The notes under the pieces are model-generated. The model was not told the DNA's origin and did not search any database. It saw nothing but the letters and a program-made list of their open reading frames with translations. Below, piece after piece: positions 27,495 through 38,267 of a stretch of 42,236 nt of DNA (position 1 is the first letter of the stretch; each line of letters begins with the position of its first letter). Source of the DNA: Deinococcus piscis (GTDB lineage: Bacteria > Deinococcota > Deinococci > Deinococcales > Deinococcaceae); contig NZ_BNAL01000026.1 of the NCBI RefSeq assembly GCF_014653275.1, forward strand, positions 1-42,236, read 5' to 3'. The translations under genes were made by a program, and so were the position numbers.

Positions 27495-30173
27495 CTAGAA
27501 AGCTGTTTCCAGCGCTCCCAGTGCGCCTGCTGCGTCTGTAATGCCTGCCTGCGCCATATCGGGGCGGCCACCGCCTTTGCCGCCGCCAGCCGCAGCCAAC
27601 TTGCCGACCAGCTGACCGGCGTGTGCCCCTTTCGCTACCGCATCCTTGGTGGCTTTGACGACCAGGCCCTTGTCGGAAGCGATGACCACGATGTCGGCTC
27701 CGCTCTGTTCCAGCAGTCGGTCCGCTGCGCCGCGCAGCTCGCCGCCCTCAATTCCGCTGAGCTTCAGGCTGGCGACCTGGAACCCGCCCAGTTCGCGGGT
27801 GTCGGCGCTGCCGCCTCCGCCCATCTGCGCTTCGGCCAGTTGGCGTTTCACGTTCGCCACTTCTTTCTCGCTGGCTTTCAGTTGACCCTGCAGGCCCGCA
27901 ATGCGGTCTTCCAGGCTCTCAGGGCTGGTGTTCAGGAGCGCAGCGGCTTTGGCAGAAGCGCTCAGGCGCTCGCGGACCCACGCCGTCGCCGCTTCTCCGG
28001 CCAGCGCCTCGATGCGGCGCACGCCCGCCGCTACGTTCTCGTCGCTCAGCAGCACAAATGCGCCGATGTCACCGGTCCGGCGCACATGCGCCCCGCCGCA
28101 CAGTTCCATGCTGGATACAGCTTGGCCGGAGTAGTCCACGTCACCCTCAACCCGCACCACACGCACGGTGTCGCCGTATTTTTCGCCAAAGAGGGCAGTA
28201 GCGCCCGCCGCCTTGGCCTCGTCAATCGGCATCTCTTGCCAGCTCACTGGGAAGTTGGCACTGACCCAGCGGCTGACCAGGCTTTCCACGGCGGCCAGTT
28301 CCTCCTGGCTCAGGGCCGCCGTGTGGGTAAAGTCAAAGCGCAAACGGCCTGGGGCCACCAGTGAACCGGCTTGCCGCACCCCGCTCCCCAGCACGGCCCG
28401 CAGAGCGGCGTGCAGCAGGTGGGTGGCGGTGTGGTGGCGCTGAATGGCGGCGCGCTCTGGGCCGACCACGCCGCGCACGCTCTGGCCCTGGCTCAGCTCG
28501 CCACTCAGCACTTCGACTTCGTGCAGAAAGACGCCGCCGACCCGGCGGGTGTCCAGCACCCGGCCTTCGCCGCCGCTCCACTCCAGCCTGCCGGTGTCGC
28601 CCACTTCGCCGCCGCCTTCAGCATAGAAGGGGGTGCGGCTGAGCACCACGGTTTTGTGCCCAGCGGTCTCGCCCTCCAGCACGGCCAGCACGTCGCCTTC
28701 GGCGTCCAGTTGGTCGTAGCCCACGAACTCGGTCTGGGGCAGGTTCTGCACCGCTTCGGCCCCGGCGTCGAACAGCTCGGACTTGCCGAAGCGGCTGCCT
28801 GCGCGGGCGGTTTCCTGGGCGCGTTCCAGGGCCAGCTCGTAGCCGGTGACGTCCACCTCTACGCCGTGCTCGGCGGCAATTTCCTGGGTCAGGTCCAGCG
28901 GAAAGCCGTAGGTGTCATACAGAGTAAACGCGTCTTCGCCGCTCAGCACCTTCTCACGGCCCAGGTCTTCCAGCAGGCCACTCAGGCGCTGAATGCCGCC
29001 TTCCAGGGTCCGCAAGAAGCGCTCTTCTTCGGCCTTGATGGCGGCTTGTATCCGTTCCTGCTCGGCCACCAGCTCCGGATAGCCGTCTTTCATTTTCTCG
29101 ACCACCAGCGGCACCAACTGGTAGATGCTGGGTTCGTTCAGGCCCAGCAAGTACGCGTGCCGGGAAGCGCGGCGCAGCACCTTGCGCACCACGTAGCCGC
29201 GCCCGGTGTTGCTCAGGGCCACGCCGTCGGCAATCACCATGCTCACCGAGCGGGCGTGCTCGGCAATCACGCGGTGCGACACGCTCTGTTCGCCCTCGTA
29301 GGGGCGGCCACTCAGCTCGGCAATCTTTCCGATGATCGGAGCAAAGATGTCGTTGGTATAAAAGTCCGGGACATCCTGCACCACGCTGGCGACACGCTCC
29401 AGGCCCATGCCGGTATCAATGTTTTTGAAGGGCAGCGGGGCCAGAATCGGCTCGCCGTTCTCGTCCAGGCCCTGACGGTCGAACTCTGGAAAGACCAGGT
29501 TCCACACTTCCAGAAAGCGGGCGCTCTCGCGGGTGTCGGCGTACTCGGCCCAGGTGTCGTCGCCGTACTTGGGGCCACGGTCGTAGTAAATCTCGCTGCA
29601 CGGGCCGCAGGGACCGTTGGGGCCTTTGAGGGGCGCGTCAGCGGGCCAGAAGTTCTCATCGGCACCAAAGCGGTGGATGTGGTCAGCGGGCAGGCCGTGG
29701 TCTTCGGTCCAGTAGCGGAACGCTTCGTCGTCGTCCACGTAGATGGTCACGTACATCCGCTCTGGCTCGAAGCCCATCCACTCCGGGCTGGTCAGAAATT
29801 CCCAGGCCCAGGCAATGGTGTCGCGCTTGAAGTAGTCCCCAAAGCTGAAGTTGCCCATCATCTCGAACAGGCTGAGGTGACGCCGGGTGCGGCCCACGTT
29901 CTCGATGTCGTCCATCCGTACGCACTTTTGGGCGGTGGTCACGCGCTTGCTGGCGCCTTCGTTGAATACCGCTGGTGCGCCCATGAACTGGGGCTTGAAC
30001 TGCTGCATCCCGGCCACCGTGAACATGGTAGTAGGGTCGGGAGCCACCACCGGGTGACCCGGCAGGATCAGGTGTTCTTTGCTCTGAAAAAATTCCAGGA
30101 ATTTGCGGCGAATGTCCGCTGTGGTGAGGTGCCGAGCAGACGGGGAAGCAGGAGAGGACTCTGGCGCGGTCAT
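27495..30173 (-). CDS. alaS: Alanyl-tRNA synthetase
   Basis: It charges tRNA-Ala and edits mischarged Ser/Gly. The 892-residue protein has the class II catalytic domain (FTVAGMQQFKPQF, GNFSFGDYFK, GPCGPCSEIYYD, NTGRGYVVRKVLRRA), the editing domain with HTATHLLH and CGGAHV, and a C-terminal DHHA1 domain ending GGGKGGGRPDMAQAG. The start is ATG 30173: TATACT (30186-30181, minus) ends 7 bases upstream, and the open frame further upstream to 30323 is unlike the family. Full length, with a terminator at 27431-27459. Confidence 0.97.
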   Translation of the reverse strand: MTAPESSPASPSARHLTTADIRRKFLEFFQSKEHLILPGHPVVAPDPTTMFTVAGMQQFKPQFMGAPAVFNEGASKRVTTAQKCVRMDDIENVGRTRRHLSLFEMMGNFSFGDYFKRDTIAWAWEFLTSPEWMGFEPERMYVTIYVDDDEAFRYWTEDHGLPADHIHRFGADENFWPADAPLKGPNGPCGPCSEIYYDRGPKYGDDTWAEYADTRESARFLEVWNLVFPEFDRQGLDENGEPILAPLPFKNIDTGMGLERVASVVQDVPDFYTNDIFAPIIGKIAELSGRPYEGEQSVSHRVIAEHARSVSMVIADGVALSNTGRGYVVRKVLRRASRHAYLLGLNEPSIYQLVPLVVEKMKDGYPELVAEQERIQAAIKAEEERFLRTLEGGIQRLSGLLEDLGREKVLSGEDAFTLYDTYGFPLDLTQEIAAEHGVEVDVTGYELALERAQETARAGSRFGKSELFDAGAEAVQNLPQTEFVGYDQLDAEGDVLAVLEGETAGHKTVVLSRTPFYAEGGGEVGDTGRLEWSGGEGRVLDTRRVGGVFLHEVEVLSGELSQGQSVRGVVGPERAAIQRHHTATHLLHAALRAVLGSGVRQAGSLVAPGRLRFDFTHTAALSQEELAAVESLVSRWVSANFPVSWQEMPIDEAKAAGATALFGEKYGDTVRVVRVEGDVDYSGQAVSSMELCGGAHVRRTGDIGAFVLLSDENVAAGVRRIEALAGEAATAWVRERLSASAKAAALLNTSPESLEDRIAGLQGQLKASEKEVANVKRQLAEAQMGGGGSADTRELGGFQVASLKLSGIEGGELRGAADRLLEQSGADIVVIASDKGLVVKATKDAVAKGAHAGQLVGKLAAAGGGKGGGRPDMAQAGITDAAGALGALETAF

Positions 30174-30346
30174 AACCGCGAGTATAGCGGCCCGCAGCGT
30201 GGCCTGGCTTTGGGCGATTCGGCTCTGGGGGTACTCCGCTTCGGGCTGCCCATGTTTGGACCAGGCAGTGGCCAGATCAAGGCATTGCTCTGTCTGGGCG
30301 TTGGCTGAACTGGCCGAACGCATGCTTGGGTATCAGGCAAGCTCAG

Positions 30347-30529
30347 CTAGCGGCGACCTTGCCTTTCCAGCTCCTGAATTCTGGCTTCCAGTTCGCGGAT
30401 ACGGGCCTGTTCGCTGGGGCTGTCGCTCTGGCGGGCGCGGCGCAGCAGCATGACCAGTGCTGTAATGCCTAGCACGGGCAGGCCAAGCAGCACGGCGATC
30501 ATGATCCATTCCATCGGTCCAATAGGCAT
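30347..30529 (-). CDS. Small membrane protein with C-terminal coiled coil
   Basis: The 60-residue protein has one transmembrane helix (about residues 8-29) followed by basic LLRRARQ and a short coiled coil (RIRELEARIQELERQ). The layout is like PspB-type small membrane proteins, but I see no firm family match. ATG 30529 is 5 bases after TACACT (30540-30535, minus) with no Shine-Dalgarno sequence, so it is probably a leaderless message. That promoter and the amphipathic design are the reasons for calling it as a gene. It lies between the response regulator gene and alaS on the same strand. Confidence 0.7.
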   Translation of the reverse strand: MPIGPMEWIMIAVLLGLPVLGITALVMLLRRARQSDSPSEQARIRELEARIQELERQGRR

Positions 30530-30701
30530 AGGGCAGTGTACAGGACACTAAAAACCGGTATACGGTCTCCGGCAAGCCCAGCAGGAAGTCACGGAGCAAG
30601 AAGCGGCCCCCGTCTTTATTGGGGACTGCCTATGCCAATCCACTTGCATTCTCAGGCGCAGGCCAGTCTCGGCCTTATCTCAGCCCAGTCTCGGTGCAGG
30701 C

Positions 30702-31739
30702 TCAGCCGAAGTCGCTGTCCCACCACATCTCACGTTCGCGGGCTTGCCGGGCGCGGGATTCGTCGCTGAGGGCCTGCATGGAGGCAGCCAACTGGTCCCA
30801 GTGCTTGTCGCCCATCGGGTCAATGCTCAGCGCACGCTGCAAGTAGCCGGCCATCTCCTTGTGGCTGCCCGCTTGCTGCGCGGCGGTCGCGGCACTGTCC
30901 AGCACGCTCAGTTGTAGACCTTCGAGCCGGGCGCGTACATCGTCAATCCAGGGGCCGTCGCTGCCCGGCAGGTACTCGCCGTACAGGCCGACCACCTCGC
31001 GCAGTTCTTCCAGGCCCAGCTTGCCCTGCTCAGCCTGAGCCGCCAGCAACTCAAAGCGCTGCACATCGTACTCAGGGCGAATTTCATCCGACAGGCTGTA
31101 GCGGCGATTGGTGCTGGTCACGGCGTCACTGCCCAGCGATTTGCGCAGGCGGTGCAGTGTGGTGTGAAAGAGACTGCTGGCGCGCGACTCGTCTTTTTCG
31201 GGCCACAGCGCTTCTGCCGCTTCCCAGGAGGTGACTTCGCCATTTTCCAGCAAAAAGAAAAACAGTTCCAGCGCTTTGCGGGACACCCACGACACCACTT
31301 CGCCGTCCTGCGTGACCTGGGCGCTGCCTAGCGCGGTGGCCTTGAGGCCGCTCTCGCCCTGTAGGGTCATGCCAGCGCGGCGCAGACGGGCCTCCACAGC
31401 CCCGTTCAGGTCGGCGGGCGTAAATGGCTTGGGCAGGTAGTCGTCGGCCCCCAGGTTCATGCCCCGGCGGACATCGGCCCGCTCGGCGTGGCTCGACAGC
31501 AGCATAAAAGGCACCCGCGCCAGCTTTTCGTCCTCGCGCATCTTTTCCAGAAAATCCAGGCCAGTCATGTACGGCATGACCACGTCGCTGATCACCAGGT
31601 CCGGTACAAAGACCTTCATCAAGTCCAGCGCCTCGACGGGGTGGCTGGCTGTCCGTACGTCGTGACCCGAGCGGGTCAAGATGACAGAGATCAGTTTGAG
31701 AATAGCGGCGTCGTCATCCACGACCAGGATTTTGGGCAT
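30702..31739 (-). CDS. Response regulator with winged-helix and BTAD-like output domain
   Basis: The 345-residue protein starts with a CheY-type receiver: acidic D8-D9-D10, phosphoacceptor D52 (VISDVVMP), SS near 79 and KPF near 105. A winged-helix DNA-binding domain follows (about 135-222, ending STNRRYSLS), then a helical bacterial transcriptional activator domain (about 225-300). This is the SARP/BTAD-type layout rather than OmpR or NarL. No histidine kinase gene is in this window, so it may be an orphan. ATG 31739 lies 7 bases after TACACT (31752-31747, minus), a leaderless layout. Targets unknown. Confidence 0.88.
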   Translation of the reverse strand: MPKILVVDDDAAILKLISVILTRSGHDVRTASHPVEALDLMKVFVPDLVISDVVMPYMTGLDFLEKMREDEKLARVPFMLLSSHAERADVRRGMNLGADDYLPKPFTPADLNGAVEARLRRAGMTLQGESGLKATALGSAQVTQDGEVVSWVSRKALELFFFLLENGEVTSWEAAEALWPEKDESRASSLFHTTLHRLRKSLGSDAVTSTNRRYSLSDEIRPEYDVQRFELLAAQAEQGKLGLEELREVVGLYGEYLPGSDGPWIDDVRARLEGLQLSVLDSAATAAQQAGSHKEMAGYLQRALSIDPMGDKHWDQLAASMQALSDESRARQAREREMWWDSDFG

Positions 31740-31814
31740 GACACCCAGTGTAGCAGCCGTTTTTCAGCGGCGGCTCATGTCCTGCCTGCGTGCGCGGCTG
31801 CGTTAAGGTAAAGC

Positions 31815-33341
31815 ATGTCCACACTGCAACTGATTCTGGCCCAGGTGCTGACGCAGACTCCCGGAACCTCAGCGGCGGAAGCGGTGCTGGTCGGTGCCGG
31901 GCGGATACTGGCGGTGGGTCGCCGCGCCGAGCTGAGCGCCCAGGCTCCGCAGGCACAGGTGCTTGACCACCGGGACCTGGTGCTCACCCCCGGCCTGTGC
32001 GACGCCCATACCCATCTGGCGACCTACGGCTTTACCCTCTCGCAGCTGAACCTGCACGGTACCCGCTCCGTAGCGGAAGTGCAGCGGCGACTGGCCGAGC
32101 GGGTGGCCCGCACGCCGAGCGGCGAGTGGATTCAGGGCGGCGGATTCCTGCTCTCGGAGCTGGGCCTGAGCGACTACCCCAGTGCGGCTGATCTGGACGC
32201 GGTCAGCCCTGAGCATCCGGTGGCGCTGTATTCACGAGACCTGCACCTGCTCTGGGTGAACAGCCGCGCCCTGGAGCTGGCTGGCATTCACGCTGGCACG
32301 CCTGACCCAGAAGGCGGCCAGATTGTGCGCTCACGTGTCGCCGGACCGGATTCGAGTGGCCTGGGCTGCTTGCTGGAGCATGCCTGCGGCCTGGTCAGCC
32401 GCGTCATCCCTGAGCCGGACGCGGTGGCCTATCTGGCGGCGGCGCGGGCCGGGGCGGATGACCTGCGGGCACGCGGGTTTGTCAGCACACACACCATGGC
32501 GTACGAGTCACCACAGGCGGCGCTGGCCCTGCAAGAGCTGGACCGCCGGGGCGAACTGGGCGTGCGCGTGTGGGCCTGCTTGCCCCACAGCGAACTTGAC
32601 TCGGCTGAGCGTCTGGGGATTGGCGGCAATGGGGGAGGTGGCATGTTTCAGTGGGGAGGGGTCAAGTTCTTCGCAGATGGGGCGCTGGGCAGCCGCACCG
32701 CCTGGCTGCACGCGCCGGGCTTCGCTGATGGATCGGGTACGGGCATCGCCCTAGACCCGCCGGAGCTGATTCTGGAACGTGGTCGCCGCGCCCTGGAGCT
32801 GGGGCTGGTGCCCGTCACGCACGCCATCGGGGACCGCGCCAATACCGAGGTGCTGAACGTGTACGACCAGCTGCGTCCGCTGGCCGATGCCCGGGGGCTG
32901 CCACTGCGGATTGAGCACGCCCAGCACCTGCGCCCCGAGGACCTGCCGCGCTTCCGGGGCGTGGTCGCCAGCTTGCAGCCTTCGCACCTGCCAGCCGACG
33001 CCGCGCTGATTCGGGACTTGGTGCCGCACCGCGAGGCCCTCAGCTTTGCCAGCCGCAGCCTGCTGGAGCACGGCGCGGTGCTGGCGTTTGGCAGTGACGC
33101 TCCGGTCACGCCGCCCAGCGCTCCAGTCAACTTCGCGGCCAGTGTGACCCGCAGCGGGGACCGTGGCGCGCCGCTGGCTCCCGGCGAAGCCCTGACGCCT
33201 GAGCAGGTGCTGTGGGCACACACGCGGGGCCCGGCCCTGGCAGCGGGCTGGGCCGACGAGGGCTGGATTCGCCCTGGCGGCCGCGCTGCATTTACCCTCT
33301 GGGACCGGCTGGGCGGCGCGGCGCAGGCGCTGGTGCTGTAG
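31815..33341 (+). CDS. Amidohydrolase 3 family metal-dependent hydrolase (YtcJ-like)
   Basis: The 508-residue protein has the amidohydrolase barrel: [12 protein letters not shown] (HxH metal pair near residue 63), then [33 protein letters not shown] and [11 protein letters not shown]. This set matches the YtcJ/LAF3-like subgroup, whose substrates are mostly unknown (N-substituted formamides and similar amides in studied members). No signal peptide. TAAGGT (31804-31809) ends 5 bases before ATG 31815, a leaderless layout. It is divergent from the response regulator gene, with only 75 bases between the starts. Confidence 0.88.
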   Translation: MSTLQLILAQVLTQTPGTSAAEAVLVGAGRILAVGRRAELSAQAPQAQVLDHRDLVLTPGLCDAHTHLATYGFTLSQLNLHGTRSVAEVQRRLAERVARTPSGEWIQGGGFLLSELGLSDYPSAADLDAVSPEHPVALYSRDLHLLWVNSRALELAGIHAGTPDPEGGQIVRSRVAGPDSSGLGCLLEHACGLVSRVIPEPDAVAYLAAARAGADDLRARGFVSTHTMAYESPQAALALQELDRRGELGVRVWACLPHSELDSAERLGIGGNGGGGMFQWGGVKFFADGALGSRTAWLHAPGFADGSGTGIALDPPELILERGRRALELGLVPVTHAIGDRANTEVLNVYDQLRPLADARGLPLRIEHAQHLRPEDLPRFRGVVASLQPSHLPADAALIRDLVPHREALSFASRSLLEHGAVLAFGSDAPVTPPSAPVNFAASVTRSGDRGAPLAPGEALTPEQVLWAHTRGPALAAGWADEGWIRPGGRAAFTLWDRLGGAAQALVL

Positions 33342-33451
33342 GGGCGTTTCCTGGCGAATCTGTCCAGATGGAAAAAGCGCGGCATAAAGCGGCAGCGCAG
33401 AGCGAAGGCAGAGCGGCCACAGGACACAAAAGCGGGTCATGCAGGGTGCGC

Positions 33452-33476
33452 TCTCCCGCGTGGCTTAACCGGGAGA
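33452..33476. terminator. Hairpin between amidohydrolase and hom
   Basis: TCTCCCG (33452-33458) pairs with CGGGAGA (33470-33476) around an 11-base loop. No T run follows, so it is at best a weak terminator; it ends 7 bases before the -10 box of hom. Confidence 0.35.
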
Positions 33477-33494
33477 ACTGCTTTAAGCTGGGCC

Positions 33495-34520
33495 ATGCCA
33501 AGTCCGACCCCTAGCCAACCACTGCACGCCCAGCACCAGGTTCCGGTGCGCGAGATTACCCTGGGGCTGCTGGGCTGCGGCAGCGTGGGCACCGCTTTCT
33601 TGCAGCTTCTGGACCGCCGCAGCTCCGTTTTTGAGGACATGGGCGTGCGGATTCGTGTGGTCGGCGTATTGGTGCGCGACGCCGCCCGGCCCCGCGACGT
33701 GCCCGCTGGCACCCCGCTGACCGAATCGCCAGACTTTCTCAATGAGTGCTCGGTGGTGGTGGAGGTGATGGGCGGCACCGTTCGCCCGCTGGAGCTGCTG
33801 CGGCCTTACCTGCGCTCAGGTCGCCCTGTCATCACCGCCAACAAGGCCCTGCTGGCCGAATGCTGGGACGAACTGCGGCCCTATGCCCTGGCCGGACAGC
33901 TGTACTACGAGGCCAGTGTCATGGCCGGGACCCCAGTCATCGGCCCCATGAGTACCGTGCTGCGGGCCAGTACCTTTCAGCGCCTGCAAGCGGTGGTCAA
34001 CGGCACCTGCAACTTCATCCTGACCCGTATGGAAGAAGGCCACACCTATGCGGCAGCCCTGGCGGAAGCGCAGGCGCTGGGCTACGCCGAGGATCCCCCT
34101 ACCCTGGATGTGGGCGGCTTTGACAGTGCCCACAAGCTGGCGGTGCTGGCCCGCTTTTGCGTGGGCGGCGACTTTGCCTACAGCCAGATAGAGGTGCAGG
34201 GCATTGAAGGGCTGACACCTGAGCTGGTGCGCGCCGCCGCCGAGCGCGGTAAACGCTACAAGCTGGTGGCTGAGCTGCGCCGCGAAGGGGAGGGCTGGCA
34301 CGCCAGCGTGTCCCCGCAGGCACTCCCCGCCGACCATGCCCTGTGTACCGCTGGGGCCAGCCGCAACGCGATGGTATACGAAGGCGAAGAGTGCGGCCCG
34401 CTGTTCTTCGCGGGCGGTGGCGCAGGCGGTATGGTCACAGCCTCCGCGATGGTGGGCGACCTGCTGGACTGGCTGATCGGCTTTCCGGGCCATGTGCCGC
34501 TGCACGGCGTAGAGGGCTGA
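33495..34520 (+). CDS. hom: Homoserine dehydrogenase
   Basis: It reduces aspartate semialdehyde to homoserine, on the path to threonine and methionine. The 341-residue protein has an N-terminal Rossmann motif [12 protein letters not shown], the [12 protein letters not shown] block, [13 protein letters not shown], and the catalytic family signature [37 protein letters not shown]. It lacks the C-terminal ACT domain, so threonine feedback control through that domain is not expected. ATG 33495 follows TAAGCT (33484-33489) by 5 bases, a leaderless layout. Confidence 0.94.
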   Translation: MPSPTPSQPLHAQHQVPVREITLGLLGCGSVGTAFLQLLDRRSSVFEDMGVRIRVVGVLVRDAARPRDVPAGTPLTESPDFLNECSVVVEVMGGTVRPLELLRPYLRSGRPVITANKALLAECWDELRPYALAGQLYYEASVMAGTPVIGPMSTVLRASTFQRLQAVVNGTCNFILTRMEEGHTYAAALAEAQALGYAEDPPTLDVGGFDSAHKLAVLARFCVGGDFAYSQIEVQGIEGLTPELVRAAAERGKRYKLVAELRREGEGWHASVSPQALPADHALCTAGASRNAMVYEGEECGPLFFAGGGAGGMVTASAMVGDLLDWLIGFPGHVPLHGVEG

Positions 34521-34553
34521 AGCCGGGCAGCAAGCGGCTGGTGGACACCCCCG

Positions 34554-34587
34554 GTTGCCTCACGGCAACGGCCCCCTGGGAGGGGGC
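34554..34587. terminator. Two adjacent hairpins after hom
   Basis: GTTGCC/GGCAAC (34554-34569) and GCCCCC/GGGGGC (34571-34587), each 6 bp, lie between the convergent hom and pncB genes. T runs are lacking; possibly a weak terminator. Confidence 0.35.
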
Positions 34588-34629
34588 TGAAGCTGACCTG
34601 CTAAGCCTTCTGTACCTCCTGCTTTACTC

Positions 34630-36105
34630 TTAGCCCCCGACCCGGTCGGCCCGGATATTGCGCACCGTCTGGTCACGCAGGTCGGACACGTCCTGACCGA
34701 TGCTGACCTTGTAGTGGTGCGGGTTCAGCAGGCGCAGCGTGCCTTCTTGCAGCTGAAGCGCCTCGGTGCGCGCACGGGCCTGTATGGTGGGTAGGTCGTC
34801 GGCAGGATGCACGCGCTGACCATCACGCATGACCACTTCGCGGACATCTTCCCACTCCAGGGCAGGCAAGTGCGTGTGCTTGAGCGGGTTGGTCGGGTCG
34901 CTGACCAGGTCGCCCTCTTTGGGCTGCCCTCCCAGCGTCATCACGTCAAAAGTGAGGATGCCTTCGCGGTCACGGCCACGCCAGACGCGTTTTACACCTG
35001 GAACATTGCTCTTGATGGGGTCGCCGGTCAACTTCATCTTGGGCTCGCCGTTCAGGGCGGCCAGCTTGTACACGCCGCCCAGTGCGCCGCCGCCATCGCC
35101 GCCAGCCGTCGCCAGCTGGGTGCCAACACCGTACACATCAATGCGTCCGCCTTCGGCAATCACCGAGGCAATCACCTGCTCATCCAGGTCATTGGAAGCG
35201 ATGATTTTCACGTCTGGGAAGCCGGCTTCGTCCAGTGCCGCCCGCACCCGGCGGCTCAGGTACACCAGGTCACCGCTGTCCAGGCGCACGCCGCGCAGTT
35301 CGTGGCCTTTGGCGCGCAGTTCGCGGGCCACGGTCAGGGCATTAACCAGGCCGCTTTTGAGGGTGTCTACCGTATCGAGCAGCAGCACGGTGCTGTCCGG
35401 GTAAGCACTGGCATAGGCGCGGAACGCTTCCAGCTCGCTGCCAAAGCTCTGCACCCAGGCGTGCGCGTGCGTGCCTGACAGCGGCAGGCCGTAGCGCAGG
35501 CCCGCTTCCACGTTGGAGGTGGCAGTAGCCCCGCCCACAAAAGCGGCGCGGGCGGCACTCAGAGCACCGTTGGGGCCCTGGGCGCGGCGAGCACCAAACT
35601 CCACCACTTCGCCGCCGTACGGACTGCTCAGGGCCGAAATCACGCAGCGGGCCGCTTTGGTCGCCACCAGGGTCTGGAAATTGAGGGTATTGAGCAGCGC
35701 CGTCTCGACCAGTTGGGCTTCCCATAGAGGCGCTGTGACACTTAGCAGCGGCACATGCGGAAACACGATGCGGCCTTCGCGGAAAGCAGTCACCGTGCCG
35801 GAAAAGCGCCAGTCTCTCAGCGCCGCCAGGAACTCGGGACGGAACAGGTCCAGCGCCGCCAGGTAATCCAGGTCTGCTGGGCTAAAGCTGAGGTGCTCAA
35901 GGTAATCCAGCGCGGGTTCCAGCCCAGCCCACACCGCAAAGCCGCCGCTGTAAGGCTGCTTGCGGTAGTACAGGTCAAACGTGGCTTCCTGGTCGTGCAT
36001 GCCCTCAAGGAAATAGCCCTGCATCATGGTCAGCTGGTACAGGTCGGTAAAAAGCGGCGTGGAGCAGACCAGGTCGCGCTGCTGGGTAGGTGTCACGGGA
36101 TTCAT
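34630..36105 (-). CDS. pncB: Nicotinate phosphoribosyltransferase
   Basis: It makes nicotinate mononucleotide from nicotinate, PRPP and ATP in NAD salvage. The 491-residue protein matches family blocks: [73 protein letters not shown] and [11 protein letters not shown] 36105 has GGAGG with a 5-base spacer on the minus strand; the longer frame to 36156 has no start signal. Upstream at 36152-36190 is a pair of near-identical 17-bp direct repeats that may control it. Confidence 0.95.
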   Translation of the reverse strand: MNPVTPTQQRDLVCSTPLFTDLYQLTMMQGYFLEGMHDQEATFDLYYRKQPYSGGFAVWAGLEPALDYLEHLSFSPADLDYLAALDLFRPEFLAALRDWRFSGTVTAFREGRIVFPHVPLLSVTAPLWEAQLVETALLNTLNFQTLVATKAARCVISALSSPYGGEVVEFGARRAQGPNGALSAARAAFVGGATATSNVEAGLRYGLPLSGTHAHAWVQSFGSELEAFRAYASAYPDSTVLLLDTVDTLKSGLVNALTVARELRAKGHELRGVRLDSGDLVYLSRRVRAALDEAGFPDVKIIASNDLDEQVIASVIAEGGRIDVYGVGTQLATAGGDGGGALGGVYKLAALNGEPKMKLTGDPIKSNVPGVKRVWRGRDREGILTFDVMTLGGQPKEGDLVSDPTNPLKHTHLPALEWEDVREVVMRDGQRVHPADDLPTIQARARTEALQLQEGTLRLLNPHHYKVSIGQDVSDLRDQTVRNIRADRVGG

Positions 36106-36151
36106 AGGAGCCTCCAGGGGCCAGAACAAAGAAGAAATGAGGGGGGAGAGG

Positions 36152-36190
36152 GACACCGGCCAGAGTGAAGAGTGACACCGGCCAAAGTGA
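36152..36190. promoter_or_regulatory. Pair of 17-bp direct repeats upstream of pncB
   Basis: GACACCGGCCAGAGTGA (36152-36168) and GACACCGGCCAAAGTGA (36174-36190) differ at one base and start 22 bp apart, two helical turns. They lie 47-85 bases upstream of the pncB start codon, in the gap before the MFS gene's stop. The arrangement suits side-by-side binding of a regulator; an NAD-related repressor is possible but unproven. Confidence 0.55.
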
Positions 36191-36271
36191 TTCCGGCAAG
36201 AGCTTTACCGTAGCGCAGAGCCGGGGCAGGCGGCCAGCTTTAGGCCAGCCTCGCCCCTGGGGCAGCCACGT

Positions 36272-37654
36272 TCAGGCCACCACGTCGTCCAGCTGCTGTC
36301 CCCGTGTCTCTACCCCAATCGCCCAGGCGCTGGCCGCAGCAATGGCAAAGCACAGGGCAAAAACCGTCAGCGCAATGCTCAGGTTGCCGGTCAGCAGCAT
36401 GGCTCCTACGCTGGGCGAAATCAGGCTGGCGGCGCGGGCCATGCTGCTCATCAGGCCCATGCCGGTGGAGCGCAGCCGCGTGGGAAAGAGCTCTGGCGTG
36501 TAGGCATACACTGCGCCCCAAGCACCCAGCAGCGCGAAGGACAGCAGCGCGGAGGTAGCGAGGACGCTCTGCGGAGTGCCTGCTGACAAGAACAGGTAGG
36601 CTCCCACCGCGCCCAGTGCCAGAAAGCCGCTCACCGTGGCCCGGCGTCCAATGCGGTCCACCAGGTAGGCGGCCAGGGCGTAGCCAGGCAGCTGCGCCAG
36701 CGCCAGCAACAGCGTGGTGCGGTAGACCGCGCCCAGGTCCATGCCGCCCGCTTTGAGGAAGCTGGGCAGCCAGCTGAAGATGCCGTAATACCCCAGTGAG
36801 AGACCGAACCACACGATGCCAAGCAGGACAGTTCGCTTTCCCAGCGCGCCGCGCAGCAGGTCTGCGGGGGTGACGCGGGCCGTGGTGACTGGAGGGGCAA
36901 GTTCCTGTCCACTGAGTGCCTGCGGCTCACCGTTGGCCTGCGCCACCTTTTCTACAGCGGCGCGGGCCTGTCCCTCCTGACCGCGCAGCAGCAGGTGCCG
37001 GGGCGAATCGGGAATGCCGAAGCGGGCCAGCAAACCAATTAGGCCTGGCAGCGCTGCCAGACCCAGCAGCCAGCGCCAGGCCTCCTGCGGCGGCAGCTGC
37101 GTGCTGAGGAACCAGGCCAGCCCAGCCACGACGATGGTGCCCACGGCCCAGAAGCTTTCCAGATATACCAAGAAGCGCCCGCGCCAGGCGGTTGGCACGA
37201 ATTCAGCCATCATGGCGTAGTCCACCGGCAGGGTGCCGCCGATAGCAAATCCGGTTAGGAAACGGGCCACCATCAGCAGGGTCACTGTAGGCGCAAAGGC
37301 TCCAGCCACCCCAAACACGACGCCCAGAGCCACCGTCGTCAGAAAGACACTGCGCCGCCCGATCCGGTCCGCCATGTATCCCCAAAAAGCTGCGCCCACG
37401 AACATTCCGGCAAAAGTCGCTGTCAGCAGCCAAGTCATTTCCGGTGAGCCTTTTTGTAGTCCAAATTCGGCACTGATGCCGGGCATGGCGAAGCCCATCA
37501 GCAGCACTTCCATCGCGTCGGCGGCCCAGGTCAGCCCGCAGATGGCCAGCAGCTTCCACTGAAAGTTACCCATCCCGATACGGTCAATGGCGTCATCTAC
37601 GCTCAGAGACGGGGAGACAGCACTCCCGCCAGGCGCTTGTGAAATGTTTGTCAT
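36272..37654 (-). CDS. MFS transporter, sugar-porter/SV2-like group
   Basis: The 460-residue membrane protein has 12 hydrophobic segments in two halves. The loop motifs of the major facilitator superfamily are present after helix 2 ([13 protein letters not shown]) and helix 8 ([14 protein letters not shown]), plus PxxxR-type [13 protein letters not shown] after helix 10. The central loop (about 215-265) is charged and variable. Best fit is the aromatic-acid/sugar porter group; the solute is unknown. TATCAT (37665-37660, minus) ends 5 bases before ATG 37654, a leaderless layout. Confidence 0.9.
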   Translation of the reverse strand: MTNISQAPGGSAVSPSLSVDDAIDRIGMGNFQWKLLAICGLTWAADAMEVLLMGFAMPGISAEFGLQKGSPEMTWLLTATFAGMFVGAAFWGYMADRIGRRSVFLTTVALGVVFGVAGAFAPTVTLLMVARFLTGFAIGGTLPVDYAMMAEFVPTAWRGRFLVYLESFWAVGTIVVAGLAWFLSTQLPPQEAWRWLLGLAALPGLIGLLARFGIPDSPRHLLLRGQEGQARAAVEKVAQANGEPQALSGQELAPPVTTARVTPADLLRGALGKRTVLLGIVWFGLSLGYYGIFSWLPSFLKAGGMDLGAVYRTTLLLALAQLPGYALAAYLVDRIGRRATVSGFLALGAVGAYLFLSAGTPQSVLATSALLSFALLGAWGAVYAYTPELFPTRLRSTGMGLMSSMARAASLISPSVGAMLLTGNLSIALTVFALCFAIAAASAWAIGVETRGQQLDDVVA

Positions 37655-37771
37655 GCCTCATGATACGGGGCAAATGCCCCCAATGTCATCATGGGAACAT
37701 TGCTACTTCGTGAGTAACTTCACGAGCTGCCTGGTGTGGTTGTGCTGGGTGCCCATTCGGACAGAGGCGCC

Positions 37772-38267
37772 TCAGTACAGGCCCGTCAGGAGAATGGAAT
37801 ATTTCTTCCCTGCGTTCTTTGCAGGAATGCCCGGCTGTGCGTCAAAGTACAGGGTGACGAAATAGACAGCTCCTCGCCGTAGCGCTGCCGGCCTTCTTCG
37901 CGCAGTGCGTCCGCCGCATTGTCCAACTTGAGAATGACCCGGTTTGCTTCCTGCCAAAAGCCAGGAGTCACCTCACGCCCCTGCGGCAGCTCGGCGGTGC
38001 GGTAGACGAGCGTCCCACAGTGCAGATCATCACAGGTGACATTTTCATACAGCCAGGTCACTTCTCCCCGGTTCAGCGTGTCTTCCGAACTCAGTGTGCC
38101 TGAGCACTGTATTTCCGGCAGGGCGATGACTCCGTAGGTCGGCGTCCTTGATGGGCGGGAACGTGGTCAGGGCTGCCGATCCACTCGCACTGCCCGCTGG
38201 CAAGTCGGCTGGTGGTGCCGGTGTACAGCTGAGGAGCAAAGCAAGCACACAAACTGTAAAAGCGCAT
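37772..38267 (-). pseudogene. Frameshifted lipoprotein gene
   Basis: Three minus-strand frames together make one plausible secreted lipoprotein. The first carries a signal peptide with lipobox LLLSC and the mature start TPAPPADLPAG. Near 38139-38150 the sense passes to a second frame (TYGVIALPEIQCSGTLSS...LYENVTCDDLHCGTLVYR). Near 37859-37872 it passes to a third (YFVTLYFDAQPGIPAKNAGKK...) ending at 37772. ATG 38267 stands 5 bases after TACACT (38278-38273, minus), but it is itself out of frame with the signal peptide, so a third shift lies near the start. Either a decayed gene or sequencing error; family not recognised. Confidence 0.65.

Noticed and set aside
28371..30308. 645-codon plus-strand frame opposite alaS
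   Set aside because: Antisense shadow of alaS; no promoter or SD, and composition of a reverse reading.
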